A DNA stretch of 64,000 nt, from assembly GCF_000236905.1 (NCBI RefSeq), contig NC_016526.1:434001-498000 (forward strand). Direction: 5' to 3'. The notes beneath the pieces were generated by a model. That model did not search any database, was not told where the DNA came from, and was given only the letters and a program-made list of their open reading frames with translations. Positions 50,477 to 59,878 of this stretch are shown piece by piece (position 1 is the first letter of the stretch; the number at the start of each line of letters is the position of its first letter). The DNA is from Tetrapisispora phaffii CBS 4417 (taxonomy: Eukaryota > Ascomycota > Saccharomycetes > Saccharomycetales > Saccharomycetaceae). Both the position numbers and the translations under genes were made by a program.

Positions 50477-51795
50477 ATGTCCACTGAAGTTTTAGTTTTA
50501 AGAGGTACCTTAGAAGGTCACAACGGTTGGGTCACTTCCCTAGCCACCTCCGCTGGTCAACCAAACTTATTGGTCTCTGCTTCCAGAGATAAGACTTTGA
50601 TCTCCTGGAAGTTAACTGGTGATGACCAACAATACGGTGTCCCAGTCAGATCTTTCAAGGGTCACAACCACATCGTTCAAGACTGTGCTTTAACTGCTGA
50701 CGGTGCTTATGCTCTATCTGCTTCTTGGGATAAGACTTTAAGATTATGGAACGTTGCCACTGGTGAAACTTATCAAAGATTCACCGGTCACAAGTCCGAT
50801 GTTATGTCTGTTGCCATTGACAGAAAGGCTTCCATGATCATTTCTGGTTCCAGAGATAAGACAATCAAAGTCTGGTCCATCAAGGGTGACTGTTTAGCCA
50901 CTTTATTAGGTCACAACGACTGGGTTTCCCAAGTCAGAGTTGCTCCAAATGAGAAGCAAGAAGATGACAATGTCACTTTGATCTCTGCTGGTTCCGACAA
51001 AATGGTTAAGGTATGTTAAATTTTATTTTTTATTGCTCTTTGATGTGAATTACACAAGATGGATGATTTTTAGTTTTACTAAAGTTTTAAAATGTAATCG
51101 TCAATGAGGGTTATTATTGATATTACATATGATGTATTCTTATATTTGCTACTTCGGAGAAGGTTTACCTTCAATGAGACATATTATAATCACCAAGATC
51201 TCTGATGTACAAAATATCAATAATATCTTTTCTTTGATATCGGAACTAACATTAATGCAAAACTATTGAATCGAAGATCTTATATATTCATGAGTTAACT
51301 TGTAACAATTTTACTAACAATTATTATTCTAATAATAATCTTTATTATTATTAATATCTGATATTACTTTAGGCCTGGAACATCAACCAATTCCAAATCG
51401 AAGCTGATTTCGTTGGTCACAACAACTACATCAACTCTATCACTGCTTCTCCAGACGGAAGTTTAGTTGCTTCTGCTGGTAAGGATGGTGACATCATGTT
51501 ATGGAACTTAAAGCAAAAGACTCCATTATACACCTTGAGTGCTCAAGATGAAGTTTTCGCTTTAGCTTTCTCTCCAAACAGATACTGGTTAACTGCTGCC
51601 ACTGCTACTGGTATTAAGGTCTACTCTCTAGAAGACGAGGTCTTAATCGACGAATTGAAGCCAGAATTCACTGGTTACAATAAGGCTGCTGAACCACATG
51701 CTGTCTCTTTAACCTGGTCTGCTGATGGTCAGACCTTATTCGCTGGTTACACTGACAGCATCATCAGAGTCTGGCAAGTCATGACCTCTAACTAA
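50477..51795 (+). CDS. ASC1: Asc1/RACK1, 40S-associated WD40 protein, two exons
   Basis: The coding parts are join(50477..51010, 51373..51795), 318 residues (S. cerevisiae 319). The ATG at 50477 ([18 protein letters not shown]) is used; an upstream in-frame stretch from a TTG at 50393 is hydrophobic and not part of the protein. Seven WD40 repeats are seen, including the [28 protein letters not shown] and IIRVWQV ends. The splice joins DKMVK to AWNINQF in phase 0. Codon use is highly biased, as expected for a very abundant protein. Asc1 sits on the 40S head and acts in translation control and ribosome quality control. The intron hosts a snoRNA, as in S. cerevisiae. Confidence 0.98.
51011..51372 (+). 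other. ASC1 intron (362 nt) hosting snR24
   Basis: The donor GTATGT follows AAG; the branch sequence TACTAAC is at 51312-51318, and the acceptor TTTAG is at 51368-51372. The conserved snoRNA lies in the middle, clear of the splicing signals, so it can be released from the debranched intron. Confidence 0.95.
51112..51225 (+). ncRNA. SNR24: snR24 (U24) box C/D snoRNA
   Basis: Box C ATGATGT is at 51129-51135 and box D CTGA at 51202-51205. C'-like AATGAGA occurs near 51173, and the D' position reads CGGA (about 51155) rather than CTGA. A perfect 13-bp terminal stem (51112-51124 with 51213-51225) brings the ends together. Two antisense elements, ATATTTGCTACT before D' and CACCAAGATCT before D, complement the neighbouring 25S rRNA stretches AGTAGCAAATAT and AGATCTTGGTG. 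In S. cerevisiae snR24 guides 2'-O-methylation at C1437, A1449 and G1450 of 25S rRNA and lies in the same ASC1 intron. The mature RNA is probably about 51124-51210. Confidence 0.93.
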
Positions 51796-51979
51796 GCGTT
51801 ATAAATAATCATATATATATCTTTTTATTTACTTAGTTACTGGTTGTAATTTTTGAAAACTTTGACTTTTCGTTATATGAACTTATTCCTTCTATTTGTC
51901 TTCTATATGGAGACAAATACAAGCACATTTTATGCAGTCGTTTATTGGTTAAATAATATTTTTTATGAAGTATATTTTC

Positions 51980-51987
51980 TATTTACA
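51980..51987 (-). promoter_or_regulatory. Puf3-type element in OCT1 3' UTR
   Basis: The minus strand reads TGTAAATA preceded by CA, a full Puf3 consensus, 38 nt after the OCT1 stop. This is the same 10-base word as behind CMC1. Confidence 0.6.
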
Positions 51988-52024
51988 TGGTGCTACTTAT
52001 TTAAAATGAATGCAAAAATAAAGG

Positions 52025-54412
52025 CTACGAATTGTCTAATATTTTTGTAGAGCCAATATATTTCATAGCTTCTGAGTCTCCCTTAGCTAACTGTGGCTCG
52101 TTTAATGTATTTGCTATACATAACCACGGATCCCTTGATCCACCCCATCTCAACACTGAGTCCTTAAATTTAAGACCGCTTGTTCTACTGAAAGGATTTT
52201 GTTTAAATAATGATTCCCAAACTTTCGAGGCAATGGCCCTATCAAATAAATAACTATAATAAGAGGCACCATAGCCAAATAAGTGACCAAATTTACCACA
52301 CCAATTACTTTGATCATCAGAAAATAATTCTAATTTCTTTTCTAAATCATTATAACTTTTTACCACATTAATATCTTTTTGATCCTCAAAAATTTCATTA
52401 CTGTGCAGGATTTGATCTAACATAGACATTTTAGCTTGTGTATATAATTCTAGGTTTTGCAAGTTATCTGTGCTATGTAACCAAGTCTGTAATAATTCAG
52501 GAGATGCAGGTTCTTGGGATATATAATGACTGCTAATCGATTCCATGACTCTGACGTCTTTCGCAAAATGTTCCATCAATATACTTGGTAATTCTACAAA
52601 ATCAGTTGCACATCTGGTACCACTAGTATTTTGGAGCCTAGTTCGTCCTAAAACAGAATGCATTGCATGACCCATTTCATGGAACAAAGTTTCTATTTCG
52701 TGTAACTGTAAGAAGCATGGACCATTTTCTTCAAATAGGTGTGACTTAGAAAAATTACATATCAAGGATATAATAGGTAACTGGAACATATTCCCTTTGG
52801 AATTCATGCCGACCTGCATCGTTGAAATATCCTCACCTTTACCAATTTCTCTTGAGCAACAAATTGTGAAATGTGCAGCATTCGTTTTTTTGCTAGGTCT
52901 TTCGAATAGATCACAATATACAATACCTATTAAACCCTCTGATTCAGATATAACATTTAATTTTCTGACTTCTGGAAGCCATGTTTCTTCTAACTTAGGA
53001 ACAGCTAATTCAAAGCGTATTCCATAAATGTTATGAAATAAATTGGATAGACCTGCTATAACATTACCTAGTGAAAAATAATAAGGTAATTCATTTAAAT
53101 CTTCCATAGTCTGCTTATTTTCATATCTATTAATTTTCGAGTAATAGTTTCTATCCCATGGGCGGATTAAATTTACTATAAAGTTGCTATCATTTTTGAA
53201 CGCTAAACCTAGGTCAGCTGCTTTCACTTCGGCTAAAGAGGTTAATTCTTTGATTGCCAATGGTTTTGTAAAATCTAGTAAAGTTGAAATAAACTTCTTA
53301 ACTTCTTCTGGATTTTTAGCCATTTTTCCTTGTAACTGATATTCTGCAAAACTCTTTTTTTTTAAAAGCTTAGCCAACTTGTATCTAAGGGTCACCATCT
53401 TTTTCAGTCTTTCAATTTGTTCTTGAGAGCAACTGTGTAATTCAGTCCAAATTTTTTTTCTAATAGTTTCATTAGAACAATTTGTCAGTATAGAGTATGG
53501 AATTGGACCAGTAGTGGGTATTTTATAATGTTTTCCTGTTATATCCGTTTTTAATTGGTAAGTAAATGGTAACTCTAGTTCACTTAAATTTAATGATTCA
53601 CGATCTATTAAAATATTATTTTTTGTCACGTAGTCTGTATTGCTTATAAACTCTTGTCCAACCAAACTAATTTCTTGCGATAATTCGATGAATTTTTCTC
53701 TCGTATTTGGTTCCATGTATATTCCTGACTTTTCGAAATCCTCTAGTAAAATTTTGCCAACTTTGTATTCTTCATCGGTTAATTTTGAACAAATTTTCTC
53801 ATCTTCTAATATATGTTTTAAAGTATAACAAAGTTGAACATCTGTGTTTAACGTATTCATAAATTCAAACATTAATTCATAACATTCTTGAGATACTTTT
53901 AAATATTCATCATCAGGGTGAGCAGATCTTATGAATTCACACAGATCAATTACTCTACATAGGGTATCACTCAAAAGGTCCAATCTTGATATATACAATG
54001 CCAACCCTTCCTCTGTGGTATCCTTCTTAAGTTGTTCAACTATCCCATTTGCTTTCATCAACGAATGTTGACAAAACGTTTTTAAACCACCTGGAGAAGT
54101 TAAATATGGGTTATTAAATAATCCAGTATTTTTTTCACTGTCCCTGTCGTTATTGGTAGAAAAATCAAAGCGAAATAAATTCTTCTTCTTAACAACCTTA
54201 TAATTATGTTTATTCAAGTCTGTCCAAAAATCCATGTCATCAAAAGCCTTTCTAAGTACTTCTTTGGAGCTCTTTGAACTATTGCTGTTATATTTGTGGC
54301 TATCATGGGTAATAGAACTAAAATATCGAAGGCTAGACCTGTAAACTTCTATATGATGACTATTTTGAATAGTATTTCTGCAATATCTAAAAAGAGTGAC
54401 GGACTGCCTCAT
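52025..54412 (-). CDS. OCT1: Oct1, mitochondrial intermediate peptidase
   Basis: A 795-residue M3-family metallopeptidase. The N-terminus is a basic, Ser/Arg-rich mitochondrial targeting sequence (about residues 1-35). The zinc site FHEMGH is at about 577-582 (His578, Glu579, His582), with the second-site Glu in the helix that follows. The C-terminal part has the FGYGASYYSYLF and WG-SRDPW motifs of the thimet-oligopeptidase family. Oct1 removes an octapeptide from matrix proteins after MPP cleavage. S. cerevisiae Oct1 has 772 residues. It is convergent with ASC1 and followed by FOL3 on the same strand, consistent with merging YKL134 with YMR113. Confidence 0.96.
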   Translation of the reverse strand: MRQSVTLFRYCRNTIQNSHHIEVYRSSLRYFSSITHDSHKYNSNSSKSSKEVLRKAFDDMDFWTDLNKHNYKVVKKKNLFRFDFSTNNDRDSEKNTGLFNNPYLTSPGGLKTFCQHSLMKANGIVEQLKKDTTEEGLALYISRLDLLSDTLCRVIDLCEFIRSAHPDDEYLKVSQECYELMFEFMNTLNTDVQLCYTLKHILEDEKICSKLTDEEYKVGKILLEDFEKSGIYMEPNTREKFIELSQEISLVGQEFISNTDYVTKNNILIDRESLNLSELELPFTYQLKTDITGKHYKIPTTGPIPYSILTNCSNETIRKKIWTELHSCSQEQIERLKKMVTLRYKLAKLLKKKSFAEYQLQGKMAKNPEEVKKFISTLLDFTKPLAIKELTSLAEVKAADLGLAFKNDSNFIVNLIRPWDRNYYSKINRYENKQTMEDLNELPYYFSLGNVIAGLSNLFHNIYGIRFELAVPKLEETWLPEVRKLNVISESEGLIGIVYCDLFERPSKKTNAAHFTICCSREIGKGEDISTMQVGMNSKGNMFQLPIISLICNFSKSHLFEENGPCFLQLHEIETLFHEMGHAMHSVLGRTRLQNTSGTRCATDFVELPSILMEHFAKDVRVMESISSHYISQEPASPELLQTWLHSTDNLQNLELYTQAKMSMLDQILHSNEIFEDQKDINVVKSYNDLEKKLELFSDDQSNWCGKFGHLFGYGASYYSYLFDRAIASKVWESLFKQNPFSRTSGLKFKDSVLRWGGSRDPWLCIANTLNEPQLAKGDSEAMKYIGSTKILDNS

Positions 54413-54918
54413 TGAACTTCAATCTTAATTTCAGTATATAAGAATGGTTGTCAAAATCATACACCAATGACTATTAGATTCGTCTAATATATTATATTCA
54501 AACCTTATGGTCCAACGAAATAATCAAAGACATTTTAAAAGTAAAATTGACATTACTACCTTCTTTTCTCACTTATGTATTATAAGTTTCATATATTTCA
54601 ATTTTTGACACTAATAATGATTTGAAAATTGCGCTTTAGTGAATTGGGACCTTTATCAGTACACGATTCAAAGGAATGTGTCTGAATGATAAGGTCATTC
54701 AAATATTGTGGATACTAAAGACAATAACTAAATATATTATTACTAAATTTTGAGATAATATGTATAAATTTTTAAACTTTTATACTACTATGTATTACAG
54801 TGAAAATGTGCTTAGAAAATGTTAACGATTATTTATATATGCCAGTATAATTCTATAATCAATTCAGCAACCCTAACATTGCAGTCATTGTGAATGGAAA
54901 CTCTTTTTTATGTGTATA
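54413..54918. other. Intergenic OCT1-FOL3
   Basis: Promoter of OCT1 and 3' region of FOL3. No RNA gene or element recognised. Confidence 0.55.
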
Positions 54919-56226
54919 TTAGAGATTATTTGTTTTATTAATATTAAGAAGTTGACCACATAAATATAATGAGCCACATATTACTATTGGTGTTGTATTG
55001 CCACTATGCATTTCCCCTAAATTTGCAACAACAGATGTTAAGGAACTATCAACTTTTACATTCTTCGTGTAGTTTTCTTGAATAAAAGTTGCCAATACCT
55101 TTGGGTCATAAGGTTTAATCCAAGGCATTCCATCTACATTTTCAAACTGTGTCACTAAAACGCTATCTTGTGGACGTATAAGAGGTGATAATAGAGGTTC
55201 AAGCTTTTTGCCGTCGGTTACCGCTATAACAAAATTTATGCATTGGTTATCATCATACTTCTCTCTCAGATATTTTTCTAATTCGATGGCTGCACTTCCA
55301 TTATGAGCACCATCTAGTAATATTGGTACGGTTTTAGGAGAATTAGTTTCATCCATAGTATAACAAAAATCTAAATCTTGTAATCTACCAGGCCATTTCA
55401 CATCGTTCAAGTACTTTGGGGTTATGAATTCTTTTTCAATGTAGATTTTCTTCTGAACTTGTAATTTATCAAGAATTTTAAGGGCTACGCTAAAATTAAA
55501 TGCTTGATAATGACCATTTAATGGTAAGGTATCTAATTTTATAATATCCCAGGAATCTGTTTTAAATGTTAAACCACCTGAATGCAATTCAGTTTTATAT
55601 AGCTGGGAGCCAGTGTTCTCACATCTTTTTTCAATTTCATTTAAAACAGTGTGATCGTTTGAACTATCGACAACTACAAGATTCACGCCATCAGTAATAA
55701 TTCCTGCCTTTTCCCTCCCAATTTCAGCTAAGGTACTTCCTAAAATGGATTCATGGTCTAGCCCAATCTTTGTAATACCACAAGCAAGCTTGTTTGAACC
55801 TGGAATAATATTAGTTGCATCTAATCTCCCTCCTAAACCAACTTCAAAAACACAAATATTACACGATGAATCCTCAAAAAATTTAATAGCAGCACATGTC
55901 AACAACTCAAATTCTGAGCATTTGATTTCGTATTCCATGTTCTTCTCTTCCAGTAGGGTTCTGATTGACTTGTAAGTGTTTATAGGTATTGGTTTATCAT
56001 TTACACAAATTGAATCTGTTATATGCACCATATGCGGTGTAGTGAATTTACCAATTTTAGGAGATCTAGAAGGTATACTATCGTGTCTTAACAAAGAAGC
56101 TAAATAAGAACAGACAGAGCCTTTACCATTTGTACCCGCAACATGAATAATCTTAAGTCTCTGATGTGGGTTTCCAATAACTTGTAATAGTTTGTTCACT
56201 CTAGATAGCCCTAAATTGATCGACAT
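54919..56226 (-). CDS. FOL3: Fol3, dihydrofolate synthetase
   Basis: A 435-residue Mur-ligase-type enzyme that joins glutamate to dihydropteroate. P-loop HVAGTNGKGSVCSYL is at about residues 28-42, then IGKFTTPHMVHITDSI, EVGLGGRLDATN, the GLDHESILG metal site, REKAGI and WPGRL, with the LDGAHN block near 300. These are the FolC/FPGS signatures. It resembles S. cerevisiae Fol3 (YMR113W, 427 residues) more than its ohnolog Rma1 (YKL132C) along the whole length. If only one copy is kept in this species, it must supply the essential DHFS step. With ADE16/17 in the same window it connects folate supply and purine synthesis, by position only. Confidence 0.94.
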   Translation of the reverse strand: MSINLGLSRVNKLLQVIGNPHQRLKIIHVAGTNGKGSVCSYLASLLRHDSIPSRSPKIGKFTTPHMVHITDSICVNDKPIPINTYKSIRTLLEEKNMEYEIKCSEFELLTCAAIKFFEDSSCNICVFEVGLGGRLDATNIIPGSNKLACGITKIGLDHESILGSTLAEIGREKAGIITDGVNLVVVDSSNDHTVLNEIEKRCENTGSQLYKTELHSGGLTFKTDSWDIIKLDTLPLNGHYQAFNFSVALKILDKLQVQKKIYIEKEFITPKYLNDVKWPGRLQDLDFCYTMDETNSPKTVPILLDGAHNGSAAIELEKYLREKYDDNQCINFVIAVTDGKKLEPLLSPLIRPQDSVLVTQFENVDGMPWIKPYDPKVLATFIQENYTKNVKVDSSLTSVVANLGEMHSGNTTPIVICGSLYLCGQLLNINKTNNL

Positions 56227-56640
56227 TGTTCTATGTATGAAACACTTAATAAGCCAACCCGTTTAATACTGTGCAGTCTCCATTGCTCTAGCAACATGTT
56301 TAATAAACCTTTCCGATTGCATGAGAAACCATATAAACGATACCACTTATTCATATCAAAGGGAGATGTGACTAAATCGAACGATTTATAGTGTTTCGGT
56401 TATGACAAATTTCAATTTATTAGCAAGCAGATAGAGAGTCTCCCATTAATGTATATTTTATATATTTTTGTTATTTAATATGCAAATTCATTAATTATTT
56501 AATAGATATAATATATAAGCTATTTAAAACGATATATTAACCTATTAGGTGAATGTAATGACTATTAATTTTAAATGTTGAACTTTTTCATTTAGTGCAT
56601 TAGACTTTGATATAGTCAGTAATAATAATTTTACAATTTT
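56227..56640. other. Intergenic FOL3 to unidentified gene
   Basis: AT-rich. MED11 (YMR112C) and EUC1 (YMR111C) of S. cerevisiae would fall near here but are not seen. Confidence 0.5.
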
Positions 56641-57537
56641 TCATCTCTTCACTGGATATGTTTTTAATAATCCATTCCAGATGCTAGTAATGTCTTCAAA
56701 ATTGGCTTGGAATTGTTGATTTTTTGCCGTCAGTATATTTAACCATTCTTTTAATGTTTGAATATACTCTTCTTCGTTTTTGGAAGGAATAACTGTCTGT
56801 AAGAAGATATTCTCTGTCTCAACTTCATCGTGTATTGAGTTCGGGAATGGCTGGGAGGGATCTTCTTGTGCATATCTAATGGTTTGTGTTATCACTTCCA
56901 ATTGACCTGTACTATCGTGCATTCCTATAGTTTCAGACAGCCATTGAATAAACTTGATATAGTGGTTATACACGTCTTCTATCATCGCAACATTCTTTTC
57001 CGGTATTAGCAGTTTCTCATTCAAAGTTTTCATCCAAATCTCATTCTGTAATGATCTTGTCAATTGGAAATTCAGTAAATCTAAAGTTTCTAGATTTTTA
57101 ATGAAAATGGAGTTCAATAAGATCACTCTATTGATAATATCTACGTTTTCGAATTTAAAATTCAATTCATCCTCTTTCTCTTCACGGTCTTCTTCACTCT
57201 CCATATTAAATAGATGTGAATTACGTAACGTTTCATTATAAAATCGTAATTTTTTAACAAACTTGATCAAACATGTTCTTTCATAATTCAATGAGGTCAC
57301 CTTTTTCATCAATAAAATGTAATTGTTCAAAAGGTTAATATTATCACTGATATATTTAATAAAGATATGGATAGCCTCTAAGATAACTGGAGTCGATTTG
57401 TTCGTTAGCATATAAGGACGGTTTTTCACATGTCTTCTTGCTCTAGCAACATGTTTTCGACTACTCTTCTCATGAGTTGTATTGCGATGCCTATTTTTGC
57501 TCTGAATGAGATTTCTAGAGCTTGATTTCCTTGCCAT
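56641..57537 (-). CDS. Unidentified basic/helical protein
   Basis: A 298-residue protein from the ATG at 57537 (the frame extends to a TTG at 57546). The first 45 residues are strongly basic (RNLIQSKNRHRN, RKHVARARRHVKNRP), which suggests nucleic-acid or microtubule binding or a nuclear signal. The rest is helical with hydrophobic heptads, an acidic ESEEDREEKEDE patch at about 112-123 and a Glu-rich segment near 235-255. No membrane segment or known catalytic motif is seen. Position between HFD1 and FOL3, and strand, fit SHE1 (YKL130C, a basic microtubule protein next to MYO3), but I do not recognise She1 sequence features, so no symbol is given. It could also be a fast-evolving complex subunit. 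Confidence 0.7.
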   Translation of the reverse strand: MARKSSSRNLIQSKNRHRNTTHEKSSRKHVARARRHVKNRPYMLTNKSTPVILEAIHIFIKYISDNINLLNNYILLMKKVTSLNYERTCLIKFVKKLRFYNETLRNSHLFNMESEEDREEKEDELNFKFENVDIINRVILLNSIFIKNLETLDLLNFQLTRSLQNEIWMKTLNEKLLIPEKNVAMIEDVYNHYIKFIQWLSETIGMHDSTGQLEVITQTIRYAQEDPSQPFPNSIHDEVETENIFLQTVIPSKNEEEYIQTLKEWLNILTAKNQQFQANFEDITSIWNGLLKTYPVKR

Positions 57538-58075
57538 CGTAGACAAAGCACTGAATCCTACTGTCTGTAATTATTATTGTAGTAGTTGTGTGATCTGAAT
57601 ATTATTAATATTTCGATGACTATGGTAAACTCAAAACAAAATTAGAAAACCTATCAAGTATCAAACGGTGATCAACGTGTATCTGGTATTCTAATATTTC
57701 CACTCCCTTTTCTTTTAAACTAAAACACCACAACATAACAATGCAACACATTCATAAATATGCCATGATTTTACCTTATTATGTACGTAATCACTTTCAT
57801 TTTCGAAACTTTTAATGTCAAAATCAACTTTTTCAAATTTAACCACTGATTTCTCTGCGTAATGTTCAATTTATTAAATAAGGAACAGATGTTAAATAAG
57901 TTCGAAATATAAAAGGACAACTCCTTTTTGACACATTTATTTTATATTGAAATTAAGGTTCCTTATTCCTCAATTGATAGTTATTTTTATTTCTTGCTAG
58001 GTGGCATAATACTAACCAGATTTATTAAAAGGGTCCCATTTTTCTCTTGTGTGTCTTTTTTAAAAAGAAAGAAAG
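57538..58075. other. Divergent promoter, unidentified gene and HFD1
   Basis: AT-rich. No gene or clear factor site. Confidence 0.5.
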
Positions 58076-59668
58076 ATGACTAGTGTGCCTTTAGTTTATG
58101 ACTCCCTCGATGAGATTGATGACAAGGTTCAATTAGTGAATGATTTTTACCATGATCATCGGTTGGAGTATTCACAAAAGAAAAATATTAGAAAAGAAGA
58201 ACTGAATTTTAGGCTGTTACAATTAAAGAAGCTGTACTATTCTGTTATGGATAATGAGGAAATGTTAATTGAAGCTATGTATAAAGATTTTCATAGGGCA
58301 AAAATGGAATCACTATCGTTTGAATTAATTAAGTTACAGAATGACATTCTGTTTTTAATTAAAAATTTAAAGAAGTGGTACCTTAAGCCCACGAAGTTAA
58401 AAGATTACACGCCACCATTTATGTTTGGAAATATTTTCGTTGATAATATTTCATTAGGGAGTGTTTTAGTCATTTCACCTTTTAATTTTCCAGTTCTACT
58501 AGCACTAGCTCCTCTTGCAGGTGCTATTTCAGGGGGGAACACTGTTATCTTGAAACCAAGTGAGGTGACTAGCTACTCTGCAATGGCTTTGCAAAAAGTA
58601 ATTGAAGATTCAAAGTTTCCTAAAGGAATGATTGAAATTGTACAAGGTGGTATCAAAGAAACTACAAGATTGTTGGAATCTGGGAAGTTTAATAAAATAT
58701 TTTACACTGGTTCTGAAAAAGTCGGCTCGATTGTAGCTGTTGCTGCTAGTAAAACTGTGACTCCTTGTATTTTGGAATTAGGTGGAAAGTCACCTACTTT
58801 TATTACAGAGCACTTTTCTAAATCCAATATAAAAACTGCTATTAAGCGAACATTTTTCAGTGGATTTGCAAATGCTGGCCAAATATGTGTTAGACCGGAC
58901 TATCTTGTAGTACATGAATCAATTTACGATGAAGTTGTCAGCATCTCGAAAGATGTCCTAAATGAATTCTGGCCTTCGCTAACAGAAGATACAGAATACA
59001 CATACTTGGTAAATGAAACTTCTTTTAAAAATGCTAAGAAAGTATTGAATATGACGAAAGGTGAAATATACTCTGTTGACTGTAAAGAAAAGGAAGAATT
59101 GGAAAATAACTTATGTATCCCACCAACAATTATATTTAACATTGATTGGTCTGATTCTGTCATGGAATCTGAGAATTTTTCTCCAATTATTCCTATCATT
59201 AAGTATACTAATTTAGACAATGCAATAGATAATATCATTAAATGTCATGATACTCCTCTGGTTCAATATATTTTTTCAAATGACAGACAAGAAACAGAGC
59301 ATATTTTAAATAGAGTAAGATCCGGTGGTTGTATTGTTGGTGATACTTTAATTCATTTGGGTATTGCTGACGCGCCCTTTGGTGGAATTGGGAAATCAGG
59401 ATATGGTAATTATGGTGGTAAATGGAGTTTCAAAGCATTCACGCATGAAAGATTATCTTTTAAACAACCATTTTGGATGGATCTACTTTTATCAATGAGA
59501 TATCCTCCGTATACAAAATCAAAAACAAACTTAGTACAATTTGCAACGGCGAATAAACCTTGGTTTGATAGAGAAGGAAATGATCTTTTTCCCTGGACAC
59601 GTCTGTCATATATTCTAGCTATCATTTTCATATTTATTTCCATCTTGGTAGGGTACTGTTACGCTTAA
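58076..59668 (+). CDS. HFD1: Hfd1, fatty aldehyde dehydrogenase
   Basis: A 530-residue class-3 aldehyde dehydrogenase. It has the NAD-binding PFNFPVLLALAPLAGAISGGN and LKPSEVT motifs (about residues 140-165), general-base Glu234 in LELGGKSP, and catalytic Cys271 in NAGQICVRPDY. The APFGGIGKSG motif and a C-terminal hydrophobic anchor (about 510-529, LAIIFIFISILVGY) complete the ALDH3A2 layout, with tail anchoring to lipid droplets, mitochondrial outer membrane or ER. S. cerevisiae Hfd1 (YMR110C, 532 residues) oxidises hexadecenal from sphingolipid breakdown and an aldehyde precursor of coenzyme Q. It is convergent with the myosin gene, as in YMR109W-YMR110C. Confidence 0.95.
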   Translation: MTSVPLVYDSLDEIDDKVQLVNDFYHDHRLEYSQKKNIRKEELNFRLLQLKKLYYSVMDNEEMLIEAMYKDFHRAKMESLSFELIKLQNDILFLIKNLKKWYLKPTKLKDYTPPFMFGNIFVDNISLGSVLVISPFNFPVLLALAPLAGAISGGNTVILKPSEVTSYSAMALQKVIEDSKFPKGMIEIVQGGIKETTRLLESGKFNKIFYTGSEKVGSIVAVAASKTVTPCILELGGKSPTFITEHFSKSNIKTAIKRTFFSGFANAGQICVRPDYLVVHESIYDEVVSISKDVLNEFWPSLTEDTEYTYLVNETSFKNAKKVLNMTKGEIYSVDCKEKEELENNLCIPPTIIFNIDWSDSVMESENFSPIIPIIKYTNLDNAIDNIIKCHDTPLVQYIFSNDRQETEHILNRVRSGGCIVGDTLIHLGIADAPFGGIGKSGYGNYGGKWSFKAFTHERLSFKQPFWMDLLLSMRYPPYTKSKTNLVQFATANKPWFDREGNDLFPWTRLSYILAIIFIFISILVGYCYA

Positions 59669-59878
59669 TTAAATGCTATTTACTTTGCGTCCAATGTGCT
59701 GAATACAACGATTCAGAATCTTTATATAATTGGAAATATATTTACGTATAAATCTAGAAAATACACATTTCTATGAATTAATGGTTTAAAAATTACTTAT
59801 TAAATGAATTATACACAAAATATCACTATGATTAATTATACAATATACTAACTCATTAGATTTACAAAACTAGGTTAT

